DNA of 55,231 bases from an uncultured Deferribacterales bacterium (GTDB lineage Bacteria; Chrysiogenota; Deferribacteres; Deferribacterales; Mucispirillaceae). The stretch covers positions 1 through 55,231 of the forward strand of contig CANTXF010000032.1 in assembly GCA_947853665.1 (NCBI GenBank), read 5' to 3'. Made by a program: the position numbers and the translations under genes. Shown one piece after another: positions 1-9,532 of this stretch. Within the stretch, counting starts at the first letter, position 1. Each line of letters starts with the position of its first letter. Below the pieces are notes generated by a model. It made no database searches. It saw only the letters and a program-made list of their open reading frames with translations, and was not told the origin of the DNA.

Positions 1-132
1 AAAACGTTCGTGGCCGCAGAAAATGAGAAGCTTTATGAAAAAGTTTCCGAGGCTGTGCGCGAGACTACGCTGATAAAGGGTGAATACGGATTTTTAGAAA
101 AACAGAATGAATATCTGAAGAAGCTGAGGTAA
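1..132 (+). CDS. 3' end of an unidentified gene (partial)
   Basis: The first 132 bases read openly in frame 1 and give the last 43 residues of a protein that starts outside the window, ending in TAA at 130-132. The residues are rich in Glu and Lys and look helical; no domain can be recognised. Only two bases separate its stop from the ATG of the next gene, so it is very probably the upstream member of the same glycan operon. It may be the tail of another methyl- or glycosyltransferase, but that is a guess from position. Confidence 0.6.
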   Translation, partial: KTFVAAENEKLYEKVSEAVRETTLIKGEYGFLEKQNEYLKKLR

Positions 133-134
133 CA

Positions 135-2786
135 ATGAATATAGCATTTGATGCCACCGCCCTTATTTCCGACGCTACATATGACAGAGGAATAGGAAAA
201 TATGCCGGACATATCGTTGATGGAATAATAAGAAGGCTTGGCCGTAACGATAAGCTTTATCTTGTTTCTCATAAAGAATCGGACAGACTGAACGGCCTCT
301 ATCCCCTGGCCGAGAAGCGCATAATTTACTTGGGCGACTGTACCGGGGAGGATAATTACGCCTTTGCTTATGGGGGCCTGAAAGAATTGGGGGCATCATC
401 TTTCGAGTTTTTTTTGAAAAGCTGCGATATAGATATTTATTTCTCACCGTGGCATTCGGGAATTCCTCTGGACTTTCTAAAGCGTATAAAAAGCAGATGT
501 GCCGGAATTAAATTCATAGTTACCGTTAATGACCTTATCCCTTATGTTTTTCCTGATGTTTATATGCCTAATGAAGCAATAAGGAAAATGAACGACATGA
601 AAACGGAGATGTTGCGTCATTTTGACCATATAATAACTATATCGGAGGCATCTAAGAACGATATAATTAAATATGCTTTCATACCGGAGGAACGTATAAG
701 CGTTATTTATGACGCGGCAGAGGGGGTGGAGACTTTACCGCTTGATAATTCCTTAGGCGGTTTATTTGCATTGGGCGTAACCAAAGACTACATCCTTTAT
801 ACCGGCGGCGATGATTACAGAAAAAATATAGACGGCTTAATAAAAGCTTTTGCGCTCTGTGATGAGGAGATTAAGTCAAAATATCAGCTTGTAATAGTTT
901 GCAGGCTTTATAAGCCGGAATTCTATAAGTCAATTATAGACGAGTGTAATTTATCAGGCATTGTAATTCTTACGGGATACGTTTCCGACGAAACACTTAG
1001 CGTATTGTATAAAAATGCGTCTTTGTTCATTTTCCCTTCTTTGTACGAAGGCTTTGGCATGCCGGTGTTAGAAGCAATGCAATATAGCCTTCCCGTAATT
1101 GCCGGTGATAATTCCAGCATGCCGGAATTAATCGGTAAAAATGGCGTATATTTTAAGGCGGATAAAGTTAAAGATATTGCGCGCGCAATAGCTCTGGTGC
1201 TTAAAGATGAAAAACTTAAAAACCAACTTACTGTTAACTCTGATGAGAGAGCGGCTCTTTTTTCTTGGGATAAATGCTGCGATGAAACCTTTGCATTATT
1301 TTTATCAGTCTTAAATGAAGGGGAGAAGAAAAAAAATCCTCTTAAAAACAGAAGGATCAAGATTGCATATTTGTCCCCCTTAAATCCGGAGCAATCCGGA
1401 ATATCTGATTATAGTGAGGACCTGATTCCATATCTATCGAAGCATGTGGATATGGATATTTTTACCGTTTCTGCAAATATAGATAATAAATATATTAAAG
1501 AAAATTTTAATATCTTCCCATATGAGGATTTTGAAAATATGCATTCCGGTTATGATACGGTTATATATCAAAACGGCAACAGTCTGCTTCATTGGGAAAT
1601 ACTTAAATATTGCAGGAAATATCCCGGCATAATAGTTATGCATGACTATAACCAGAGGGTGTTTTTTGACTATCTCGGCAACTGGATGAAAAATAGCCCG
1701 GCGGAAGACGGCTTCATTCTGGAAAATTTTGTATTACAGTATGGCCGCAGAGAAGGGGAGAGGCTGTTCCATGAAACAAAAGCCGACCTATTTGGCTCAC
1801 GCCATATTGAATTTAACAGATATGCAGTAGCCAACGCTTTGGGAGTTATAGTCCACAGCGATTTCGCTAAAAACAGGATACTTGCCCATTCTCCCATGCT
1901 GCCGGTAAAAAAAATATATCAAGGAGTTCCTGATTATCCTTCTGATATTCCGGAGGATACAAGAAAAAATCTCCGGGACAAACTCAAGCTCGGCGATAAC
2001 GATATTGTGGCTGCTACCTTTGGTATAATAATACCGGAAAAGAGAGCTAAAGAAATATTAGAGGCCGTCGGCAGATTCGTTTCATCCCATGATGGTGGAA
2101 GCAGGCTTAAACTTGTGATAGCGGGTAAAACCTGGGACGGCTTCGATGATGTATTACGTGAAGCTGATGCCAAATATAATATTAAAAATAATGTTATTGT
2201 TATGGGAAGACTCGAAACTGAGGATTTTATAAATATCATGTATTTATGTGATTTTGCATTTAATTTGCGGTTTCCCACGAATGGTGAGACTTCCGGGTGT
2301 TTGTCCAGATTGCTGGCCATAGGTAAGCCAGTAATAGTTACGGATACGGATGCTTTTTCCGAATACCCTGCTGACGTATGTCTTAAAGTTCCGGGTGGCT
2401 GTGCTGGCGAGGTTGAAGGGATATATAACGCCCTGTGCAGGCTTATAAAAGAACCGGATTTAAGAAAGGCATTGTCAGACAATGCCAGAAAATTTATGAG
2501 AGAAAACTGCAGCCTCGAAAAAGTGTCGGCCGAATATGCTTCATTTATAAAAAGTGTATGTAATCTTAAAAAAGAATTCTACCAACCTTTGGACGGTACC
2601 GTTGCAGGCAGAATAACCGATGAATATATAAATATATTCAAGTCTATTGATAATGTAGAGTTGTTTTGCGAGGCGCTTTTCAGGTTTAACAGTAAATCTG
2701 GGTTGGGGATGGCTGGTGAAAATGCTGAGAAAATCCTGGAAGATATAAACAGGAGTATGCTCATCAGCAGGATTTTGGGAGCTTAG
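135..2786 (+). CDS. Tandem GT4-GT4 glycosyltransferase
   Basis: This 883-residue protein contains two GT-B glycosyltransferases of family 4 in one chain. The first (about residues 1-395) begins with an N-terminal sugar-binding lobe (IAFDATAL, then DRGIGKY) and has the nucleotide-sugar motif SLYEGFGMPVLEAMQ near residue 304, with the E-x7-E pair that contacts the donor. The second (about 408-790) begins with KIAYLSPLNPEQSGISDYS and has a weaker version of the same motif, NGETSGCLSRLLAIGKP. About 90 C-terminal residues have no recognisable domain. It is cytoplasmic and should add two sugars in sequence to a growing glycan; the sugars cannot be told from sequence. It is the first complete gene of a tightly packed plus-strand operon, three bases before the next gene. 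Confidence 0.88.
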   Translation: MNIAFDATALISDATYDRGIGKYAGHIVDGIIRRLGRNDKLYLVSHKESDRLNGLYPLAEKRIIYLGDCTGEDNYAFAYGGLKELGASSFEFFLKSCDIDIYFSPWHSGIPLDFLKRIKSRCAGIKFIVTVNDLIPYVFPDVYMPNEAIRKMNDMKTEMLRHFDHIITISEASKNDIIKYAFIPEERISVIYDAAEGVETLPLDNSLGGLFALGVTKDYILYTGGDDYRKNIDGLIKAFALCDEEIKSKYQLVIVCRLYKPEFYKSIIDECNLSGIVILTGYVSDETLSVLYKNASLFIFPSLYEGFGMPVLEAMQYSLPVIAGDNSSMPELIGKNGVYFKADKVKDIARAIALVLKDEKLKNQLTVNSDERAALFSWDKCCDETFALFLSVLNEGEKKKNPLKNRRIKIAYLSPLNPEQSGISDYSEDLIPYLSKHVDMDIFTVSANIDNKYIKENFNIFPYEDFENMHSGYDTVIYQNGNSLLHWEILKYCRKYPGIIVMHDYNQRVFFDYLGNWMKNSPAEDGFILENFVLQYGRREGERLFHETKADLFGSRHIEFNRYAVANALGVIVHSDFAKNRILAHSPMLPVKKIYQGVPDYPSDIPEDTRKNLRDKLKLGDNDIVAATFGIIIPEKRAKEILEAVGRFVSSHDGGSRLKLVIAGKTWDGFDDVLREADAKYNIKNNVIVMGRLETEDFINIMYLCDFAFNLRFPTNGETSGCLSRLLAIGKPVIVTDTDAFSEYPADVCLKVPGGCAGEVEGIYNALCRLIKEPDLRKALSDNARKFMRENCSLEKVSAEYASFIKSVCNLKKEFYQPLDGTVAGRITDEYINIFKSIDNVELFCEALFRFNSKSGLGMAGENAEKILEDINRSMLISRILGA

Positions 2787-2789
2787 TAG

Positions 2790-4973
2790 ATGAAATTTTC
2801 CATAGTTATCAACACGTTGAATAGAGGATATTTTCTTAAAAGGCTGTTGGATTCTTTGAAACATCTCAACTATAAGGACTTTGAAGTTATAGTTGTAAAC
2901 GGGCCGTCGGCAGATAATACGGAGGAACTGCTCGAACCCTATCTTACGGCTGTTAAATATAGAAAATGCCCGATAGCCAATCTATCAGTATCACGCAATA
3001 TGGGAATAAAAGCTGCTGCGGGAGATATCGTTGCTTTTATTGACGATGACGCCATACCTGATAAGTATTGGCTGGATGACTTGATGGAGGAGTATTTAAA
3101 AAACGCTAAGGTGGGCGGAGTAGGCGGTAAAATATATGACGGCTGCCGCTTGGGGCATTTTCAGTCTCAATTCGTGGCCATAGATAAATGGGGTATTCCT
3201 AAGTCTGATTTTGTCGAACCGCAGGATTTTAACGATCCTGACGGTGAAATGTTTAACATTATGGTAGGCTGTAACTGCTCTTTCAGAAAGGAAGCGCTTT
3301 TAGCAGTGGGAGGGTTTGACGAATATTACGAGTATTTCCATGATGAGAGTGATCTTGCCGTAAGGGTAATCAGGAGTGGATACAGGATAATACAGCATAG
3401 GCAGGCCATAGTGCACCATTCTTTTGCTGCCAGCGATCTTCGCGACAGCGGACGGGTTATAAAAAATTGGTTTCCGATAATGAAAAATACCGTTTATTTC
3501 GGTGTAAAAAATTCTATGATGGCAGATTCTATGCCCCGGAAAGAGCTGGATAAAATTATTAGGGAAAAGTCCTCTGTTTTTAAAAGAAATATGATGAATG
3601 GCCTTAATATTTTGAGTCGTGAATATCGGGAGCGTATGGATTTATATCATAAGGCCTATGACAAGGGCTTTAATGACGGATGCAGCAGTGAACGCCTTTT
3701 AAATTACGATCTTGAGGCGGACAGCCCTTTTAAAAGGTTCGACTCTTCCCTTTTGCCTGAAGCTCTTTCTATTTGTATGTTATGTAGGTCAGACGTACGA
3801 GCGCAACATGGCGGAATTGCGAAATATACTTATGAGCTTGCGACGGCTTATACCAAAATGGGGCATAATGTACATATTATTACTGAAGGCGATGGCATTT
3901 CTTATTTACAGGACGGTATAAATATTCATTTTGCACAATCTGTCGATTTGTCGGGGCTTAGCGAATCGTTGGATAGGTTCGGAGTATGTAAAAGGAATTT
4001 GGAATATTCCTATGGTGTGCTTAAAACGCTTAACATCGTGGATAGAATGTATAATCTTGACGTTGTGGAGTCGGCTCTTTGGGATTATGAATCACTGGCC
4101 GCTTCTTATTTTGTAAGGCCTCCGGTTGTCGTTCGGCTGGAAACGCCCAGCCTTATGGTCGCCGAAACCCAGAATTGGAAAATTAATGACGACCTGCGTA
4201 TGAATGCGGATTTGGAAAAGCTTTTGATGAACCGTGCTTCTGGCCTGATATATATAAGCGATGCCATACGTGAAACCATAGAGGAAAAATATAATATCGA
4301 TTTTACTCAAAAACCGTGCAGCAGAGTGTATTTAGGGATAGAGGAGTATAAAGCGCCGCCTGCTGCCGATAACGCGAAAGTTAAAGATAAAAGTGGCGTT
4401 ACTGTATTTTTTATCGGCCGTTTGGAACGCCGTAAGGGTTTACAAAATATTATAGATGCGCTTCCCTCTATTATGAAAGAATATCCGGATACGGTATTCC
4501 GCATAGCCGGGCAGAATGATATATATGATTCTGCAATAGGCTGTTCCTTTATGGAATATTGCACAAGGAAATACAGCAAAGAAGCATGGTTTAAAAATAT
4601 TAAATTTTTAGGGGTTATCTCCAATGAGGAGAAGGAAAATGAGTTGGAAAACTGCGATATTTTTATATCGCCTTCCTTATACGAATCCTTCGGCCTTATA
4701 TTTGTTGAAGCCATGCGCCATAGAAAGCCTGCAGTTGGATGTTCCGTTGGAGGGATGATGGAAGTTGTCTCCGATGGAAAAACCGGCCTGCTTGTACCGC
4801 CTGATGATACATTAGGGTTTGCCGATGCAGTGAAATGCTTGATAGAAGATAAGGATATGAGATATAATATGGGCAGAGAAGGCTATGCCAGGTACAGGGA
4901 TATGTTTTCTGCGGAAAAATCCGCTTGTGCCAGCGTAGAGTATTATAAAAAAGTTATTGAATACTACGGGTAA
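2790..4973 (+). CDS. GT2-GT4 fusion glycosyltransferase
   Basis: This 727-residue protein joins two folds. Residues 1 to about 230 are a GT-A glycosyltransferase of family 2, with the opening MKFSIVINTLNRGYFLKRLL and the metal-binding acidic cluster FIDDDAIPD near residue 85. Residues from about 320 to the end are a GT-B family 4 enzyme with a glycine-rich acceptor loop (AQHGGIAKYTYELA), the phosphate-binding stretch FFIGRLERRKGL and the donor motif SPSLYESFGLIFVEAM near residue 627. The ATG at 2790 lies three bases after the previous stop, so the two genes are co-transcribed and probably translationally coupled. With its neighbour it offers four glycosyltransferase domains in two proteins, enough for a tetrasaccharide or a repeat unit. 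Donor and acceptor are unknown. Confidence 0.88.
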   Translation: MKFSIVINTLNRGYFLKRLLDSLKHLNYKDFEVIVVNGPSADNTEELLEPYLTAVKYRKCPIANLSVSRNMGIKAAAGDIVAFIDDDAIPDKYWLDDLMEEYLKNAKVGGVGGKIYDGCRLGHFQSQFVAIDKWGIPKSDFVEPQDFNDPDGEMFNIMVGCNCSFRKEALLAVGGFDEYYEYFHDESDLAVRVIRSGYRIIQHRQAIVHHSFAASDLRDSGRVIKNWFPIMKNTVYFGVKNSMMADSMPRKELDKIIREKSSVFKRNMMNGLNILSREYRERMDLYHKAYDKGFNDGCSSERLLNYDLEADSPFKRFDSSLLPEALSICMLCRSDVRAQHGGIAKYTYELATAYTKMGHNVHIITEGDGISYLQDGINIHFAQSVDLSGLSESLDRFGVCKRNLEYSYGVLKTLNIVDRMYNLDVVESALWDYESLAASYFVRPPVVVRLETPSLMVAETQNWKINDDLRMNADLEKLLMNRASGLIYISDAIRETIEEKYNIDFTQKPCSRVYLGIEEYKAPPAADNAKVKDKSGVTVFFIGRLERRKGLQNIIDALPSIMKEYPDTVFRIAGQNDIYDSAIGCSFMEYCTRKYSKEAWFKNIKFLGVISNEEKENELENCDIFISPSLYESFGLIFVEAMRHRKPAVGCSVGGMMEVVSDGKTGLLVPPDDTLGFADAVKCLIEDKDMRYNMGREGYARYRDMFSAEKSACASVEYYKKVIEYYG

Positions 4974-4976
4974 GTT

Positions 4977-6413
4977 ATGGGTGGATATAGGCGAACATCT
5001 GATAGAATGAGGAATATCGCTGCGAAAATCACTGGGATTGCAAAACCTTATAGCTGCATACTGTGTATTGGCTGCCAGGCGGAATGGTTCAGTGCGTATT
5101 ATCGTGGCAGCAGACATTTTAAGGCTGCGTATGTTCCATATTATCCTGCCGAATATGAAATTGATTTCGGCTCCTATGACCTAATATTTATTTATGATAG
5201 CAAATTTATACGGTCGTTGGATAAATTGTTTGAAAAAATAACGGAAGGAACAGATATTATTTTGGATGGAAAGTATGTTTTGCCTTCTGATTGTATATAT
5301 GAGACCGTGCCGATAAATGTTTTCAATGATGCGGCCTATCATCAGATAGGTTCGGTAGTTCGAGACAGCGGAGTTTATAAAGTCCGTATAGCTTCGGGTG
5401 AGAGTGGTTTGGCTCTTTATGGCCCATATGTGGATCTTCCCCCTGGCAGATATACAGTAGTGTTTACTTTTTCAGGATATCCGGCGTTGGAAACTTCCGA
5501 GGAGTTTCCTGTATGCGAAGTTTCCGCCGAATCATGCAGGAATTTAGGGAAGATAGCGTCCAGCATCGTTACATCGCGTGAACTTGCGTTTTCGGATATA
5601 TTTTATCTGAATTTTGAACTGCCAGAGGCAGCCGAAATGGAATTTAAAGTCGTATCTTTCGGCAAGATACCTTTTTCTGTAAATTGCGAGACGGAGCTGC
5701 GCTCTAATTATTCCGCATCTAAAATGTCCCCTCAGTGCCCTGTGACCTATTCTCAGATGGGTGAAGATATAATCATAAAGTTTATATTTGATAACGTAAT
5801 AAAAAGTCCATTGAAATTTTATTTTGATTTTGGTGCGAATTTTCCGGTAAAGCTTAGTAATACATATTATTTTTATTATATGTCCGATGCTTCAGGTGTA
5901 TGTATTGAGACTAATCCTTGTCTTGCCGGAATCTTTGCGGAGGAGCGCCCAAGGGATACGGTACTTAATCTGGGGCTTGTTTCTGAAAATATGCTAAGAG
6001 CCTTTCCTGGTGGTATGGATTTTTATATCCTTGATGCGGACGGGCTTTCGGGTTTTGATAAAGAGCAGGCGAACAGGTATGCCGCCGAAGGGTTGGCAAA
6101 GATTGTGGATGTGGTGAATGTTCCTGTAATAACTATAAGCGCCTTGTTTGAGAAATATTATAATAATGGTGTTGATTTTGTTTCCCTTGATATAGAGGGT
6201 CTGGAGCTGGATATATTAAAAGACCTTGATTTCGAAAAGTACAGGCCAAAAGTTTTTTGCATAGAAACTGTGGATAATGAATGCGGAAAAATTATAAAGA
6301 ACAATCGTATATTCGATTTTATGCTATCAAAAGGCTATGAAATGGTGGCCGATACGTTTATTAATACTATTTTTATTGATGGAATTTATCTAAAAAGGTT
6401 TGGGGAGAAATGA
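4977..6413 (+). CDS. FkbM-family methyltransferase domain protein
   Basis: The C-terminal part (about residues 260-460) resembles FkbM-type SAM-dependent methyltransferases, which O-methylate sugars: it has QMGEDIIIKFIF, the motif-I-like YFDFGAN near residue 283, the acidic GVCIETNP and the late motif VSLDIEGLELDILKDL near residue 404. The glycine-rich loop after DFGAN is altered (DFGANFPVKLSN instead of a loop with a second Gly), so activity is not certain. The first 250 residues contain a short Cys-rich lobe and a beta-rich stretch with no recognised family. The gene sits between glycosyltransferases and a membrane protein and overlaps the latter by four bases (ATGA), so a role in methylating the glycan, perhaps as a chain cap, fits the context. 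Confidence 0.75.
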   Translation: MGGYRRTSDRMRNIAAKITGIAKPYSCILCIGCQAEWFSAYYRGSRHFKAAYVPYYPAEYEIDFGSYDLIFIYDSKFIRSLDKLFEKITEGTDIILDGKYVLPSDCIYETVPINVFNDAAYHQIGSVVRDSGVYKVRIASGESGLALYGPYVDLPPGRYTVVFTFSGYPALETSEEFPVCEVSAESCRNLGKIASSIVTSRELAFSDIFYLNFELPEAAEMEFKVVSFGKIPFSVNCETELRSNYSASKMSPQCPVTYSQMGEDIIIKFIFDNVIKSPLKFYFDFGANFPVKLSNTYYFYYMSDASGVCIETNPCLAGIFAEERPRDTVLNLGLVSENMLRAFPGGMDFYILDADGLSGFDKEQANRYAAEGLAKIVDVVNVPVITISALFEKYYNNGVDFVSLDIEGLELDILKDLDFEKYRPKVFCIETVDNECGKIIKNNRIFDFMLSKGYEMVADTFINTIFIDGIYLKRFGEK

Positions 6414-8320
6414 AATACAGGTTGGATAAAATTTACAGCAATAAAAATATCATAATATGCATATTTTTATTGCTTTTACTTTATATTTACTATTTACATG
6501 CTTATGCTTATGCTTATGCTTATGCTCAGGTGCATTCCGACCATGTTTCACCCTTGCTTATGGCTCAGGATATACTTAACGGCAACTTACTGCTTGAAGG
6601 CTGGCACGGATCCACTTCATCATTTTTTATAGGTGTGTATTCATTTACCTTGTTGCCTTATATCCTTTTTGGGATGACGTACGAGTTTTTCTATTATTAC
6701 CCGGCTCTTATAATGTCTCTAATTGCCGTATGCGCATTTTTCCTTTCTTATAAATGTTTGGACAAACAAACTATATCTGTTTCAAATATTTTTATTTTAT
6801 CAGCGCTTTTCCTAATCCCGCCTAAAGGTATTTTTTCTACGGCCATATGTCAGCCTTTTTACCATAATGAAACCTATCTTATGATTTTATTGATATTGCT
6901 TATTATGGATAAGGCAGTCGTATATGGCAAAGGCCGCCTAATATTTTTTGGGGCTGCGACTTTGCTTTTTTCTTTTTGGGCGTCGGCAGATACTTTTGCC
7001 ATTTATGTTTTTGTCATACCTATGGCGGTACTTATTCTTTGGAGATATTTTTTTTACCGTATTGACACACGTTATCTTTATTTTCTCGGATGTATTGCTG
7101 CCGGTACGGCCGCTGCGAGGTTAACTGAGAAAATTGTAGCCAAAGTAGGGGGAATACAATATACGGGCTTTGCTGCGCCTTCATTTACTTCTTTAAATTC
7201 GGTTCCGGCTAGGTTTTTAGATTCTGTAGGATATATATTGGATGTATTTAATGCAAATTTCTTTGGAGAAGAACTTTCTTCGTCTTTACTTTTGCTTTTG
7301 TCATTTTTTGTATTGTCTTTTTCTGTATATGCTGTTTCTCATATTATTAGAAATTTTAAAAAATATGATATAGTCACACAATTCCTGGTTTTCTCTCCCA
7401 TTATCTTTTTTATGAGTTTTTTAGTTGCGGATGTTCCATTGACTAATAGATATTTCATATTTATTCCCATAGCTTTTTTTATCCTTACGGCAAGAATAGG
7501 TATTTTATACATTATAAAAGAAAAATTTGGTTTCGGTAACGGGGTTCGTACATATATAGCATTAGCATTCGGTTGCGGATTGCTTTTGCTCAACGCGTCG
7601 GCAAATTTTATGCCTATTTCAGCGAAACCGGAGAATATTGAAAATCCAGTGGCGAAAGTATTGATTGATAAGGGGCTCAAAAGAGGTTATGCAGAATTTT
7701 GGAAAGCTAACGTCATGAGCTTTTACACTAAAAATAAGTCTAAAGTGACGGCAGTAGCGCAGATTTCACGACCTAACTACTGGCTTGGGAAAAAGAGCTG
7801 GTATGAAGAACCGGCCAACTTCATAATAGCGTCTTCCGACGAAACCCCGTCATATATAGAATATTATGGAGAGCCTCGGCATATATATCCGGTAGATAAT
7901 GTTCTTCTGGGGGATCATAGTTATAACCGAATAAATATTCTTGAATACGATTATAACCTTTCTGAGGGAATTGTTGCGAAGGGGCTTAATCTGTTTGCCT
8001 GCAATAACTGCGAAAAAACGAGCAGATCCGCTGTATTGAATAAGGACGGTATATTATATGGGCCTTACGGTACTTTCAAAAAAGGCATTTACCGTATAGA
8101 GTTTAAAGGGAAAAACTTGGCTGGTGTCTCTTTTGACGCGGGTATATTTTCAAATGGAATGCAATTCTATGAGCTGAAGGATAAGATAGTACGCGACGAT
8201 GAGATATCTTATACTATTGAACTTGAAAAGGATGCGTATAACGTAGAGTTTAGAATTATAAACCGTTCTGACGAACCTGTTGTTATAGAATCGGCTGGCT
8301 GGAGGTTGTTAAATGAGTAA
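6410..8320 (+). CDS. Polytopic membrane protein, GT-C glycosyltransferase-like
   Basis: This 636-residue protein starts with a hydrophobic helix (IIICIFLLLLLYIYYL) followed by an extracytoplasmic loop with the acidic-aromatic stretch AQVHSDHVSPLLMAQDIL. At least nine further hydrophobic segments run to about residue 400, and then a soluble, probably periplasmic, C-terminal domain of about 230 residues. This is the layout of GT-C enzymes, which use polyprenyl-phosphate sugars on the outer face of the inner membrane; the loop acid after TM1 would be the catalytic candidate. No named family can be assigned. The start ATG overlaps the stop of the methyltransferase gene (ATGA). A GCTTAT repeat lies in the TM1 to loop junction. 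The next gene encodes a second protein of the same general type. Confidence 0.7.
   Translation: MKYRLDKIYSNKNIIICIFLLLLLYIYYLHAYAYAYAYAQVHSDHVSPLLMAQDILNGNLLLEGWHGSTSSFFIGVYSFTLLPYILFGMTYEFFYYYPALIMSLIAVCAFFLSYKCLDKQTISVSNIFILSALFLIPPKGIFSTAICQPFYHNETYLMILLILLIMDKAVVYGKGRLIFFGAATLLFSFWASADTFAIYVFVIPMAVLILWRYFFYRIDTRYLYFLGCIAAGTAAARLTEKIVAKVGGIQYTGFAAPSFTSLNSVPARFLDSVGYILDVFNANFFGEELSSSLLLLLSFFVLSFSVYAVSHIIRNFKKYDIVTQFLVFSPIIFFMSFLVADVPLTNRYFIFIPIAFFILTARIGILYIIKEKFGFGNGVRTYIALAFGCGLLLLNASANFMPISAKPENIENPVAKVLIDKGLKRGYAEFWKANVMSFYTKNKSKVTAVAQISRPNYWLGKKSWYEEPANFIIASSDETPSYIEYYGEPRHIYPVDNVLLGDHSYNRINILEYDYNLSEGIVAKGLNLFACNNCEKTSRSAVLNKDGILYGPYGTFKKGIYRIEFKGKNLAGVSFDAGIFSNGMQFYELKDKIVRDDEISYTIELEKDAYNVEFRIINRSDEPVVIESAGWRLLNE
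6500..6526 (+). repeat. In-frame hexanucleotide repeat (GCTTAT)4.5
   Basis: Four complete GCTTAT units and a final GCT lie inside the membrane-protein gene and encode alternating Ala-Tyr directly after TM1. Each unit is six bases, so gain or loss by slippage keeps the frame and changes the protein by two residues per unit. Confidence 0.85.
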
Positions 8321-9517
8321 AGATATTTTTTCCGCATTTTCTGTGAAGCTTGAAACTCCTTTGTATATGTTTTTTGCCGTTATAGTGTTTTGCTTGCAGA
8401 TAGCTGTTGCTACGACAATGACTGGGGGGGGGAGCCTAATGATTACACTTTTCATCTGCCTCTGGCTTTACGCATGGATATGGAGCAGGGGTTTGGGGCT
8501 TTTATTCGCACATATCCCTATTTTCTGTGGCATTTATCCGTTAAACTTATAAGCTTTTTGGGCATTCCCGGAGGCTATGCCGCCGGTATAGCTAACGGTT
8601 TATATACCTTACTTAGTATGTTTTTTCTCAATAAACTCCTGCTCTATTTTTTAAAAGATATTGACAAAAATATAGTTACAGTTCTTACTGTAATACTTAC
8701 TTTTGTGTCCGCCATATATGTGCCCTGGTTTAATAGCTGGATTTATTTGGGTCAAGGGTCTATAAATATATATCACAATCCCTCTTATTTTGCCGTTAAG
8801 CCTTTTTCGCTGCTTGCTTTTTATCTGTTTGTAAAAATGCTTGATAAGCGTGCAAGCTCAGGCGTTTCTTTTTTTGATTATGCCGCATTTGCTTTTGCTT
8901 TGTTTATGAGTGTTGTCGCTAAGCCTTCTTTTATACAGGTATTTTTTTTCGGAGTGGCTCTGACTTTGGTGCTTATAGTCATACAGAAAAGGGATTTCCG
9001 CTTTGCATCAGGCGTAATGCTGGCTTTCTGCCCGTCGCTTTTATGGATGGCTATGCAGTTTTTTACTTTTTTTCATATAGAAGGTTTGGATATGGTGGGG
9101 GGAAAGTATAACGTCTATATTAAGCTAATAATGGATTCCCCTCATACACGCAGTGTGCTATTTTCCGCATTAATCTTCCTTGCGTTCCCTGTTTGGGCTA
9201 CTTTGTCTGATATAAAAGCTTTGAAAAACGATTACCCGTTTATTCTGGCCTGGATATGTGTTTTTATCGGTTTTGCGCAAATGCTTCTTTTGCATGAAGC
9301 TGGGCGTGAAGAACATGGCAACTTTGGATGGGGATATATGAATGTTGCGTGCCTTTTGTGGGCGGTATCCATTGCCTCTTTTATAAAAAAATATGCTTAT
9401 TCTGATGTCCATGCGGGAAACCTTACGGCTAAGATAGGGTTTTCATTATTATTTTTACATTTAATATCGGGTGTTTATTATCTGCGCTGTGTGCTCTATA
9501 CCGCGCATTTCGCATAA
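8313..9517 (+). CDS. Phase-variable polytopic membrane protein (GT-C-like), frame OFF in this sequence
   Basis: Two overlapping open frames make one gene. The upstream frame starts at ATG 8313, overlapping the previous gene's stop, and encodes a first membrane helix (MFFAVIVFCLQIAVATTM). It meets a run of nine G at 8424-8432 and stops at 8552. The other frame continues from the G run to 9517 with EPNDYTFHLPLALRMDMEQG and about eight further hydrophobic segments. A run of 7 or 10 G would join the two frames into one protein of about 400 residues whose acidic post-TM1 loop resembles that of the neighbouring GT-C-like protein. As sequenced, only a 79-residue truncated product is made. The run lies where a contingency locus would be expected, between TM1 and the body of the protein. 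A simple pseudogene or a homopolymer sequencing error are the alternatives. Confidence 0.78.
8424..8432 (+). repeat. Poly-G tract G9 (frame-breaking)
   Basis: Nine consecutive G follow codon ACT of the upstream frame. In-frame passage into the long downstream frame needs a length of 3k+1 (7 or 10), so G9 is the OFF length. It is one of three G9 runs within 5.1 kb in an otherwise AT-rich region. Confidence 0.92.
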
Positions 9518-9532
9518 TACATAAGGAGGAAG

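Noticed and set aside
408-415. T8 run at 408 and A8 run at 1329 in the first glycosyltransferase gene
   Set aside because: Runs of eight A or T are common in AT-rich sequence and the frame is open; no sign of switching.
9097-9102. G6 run in the GT-C-like gene, and another at 12747-12752 in the ArnC-like gene
   Set aside because: Six bases is too short for frequent slippage and both are in open frames.
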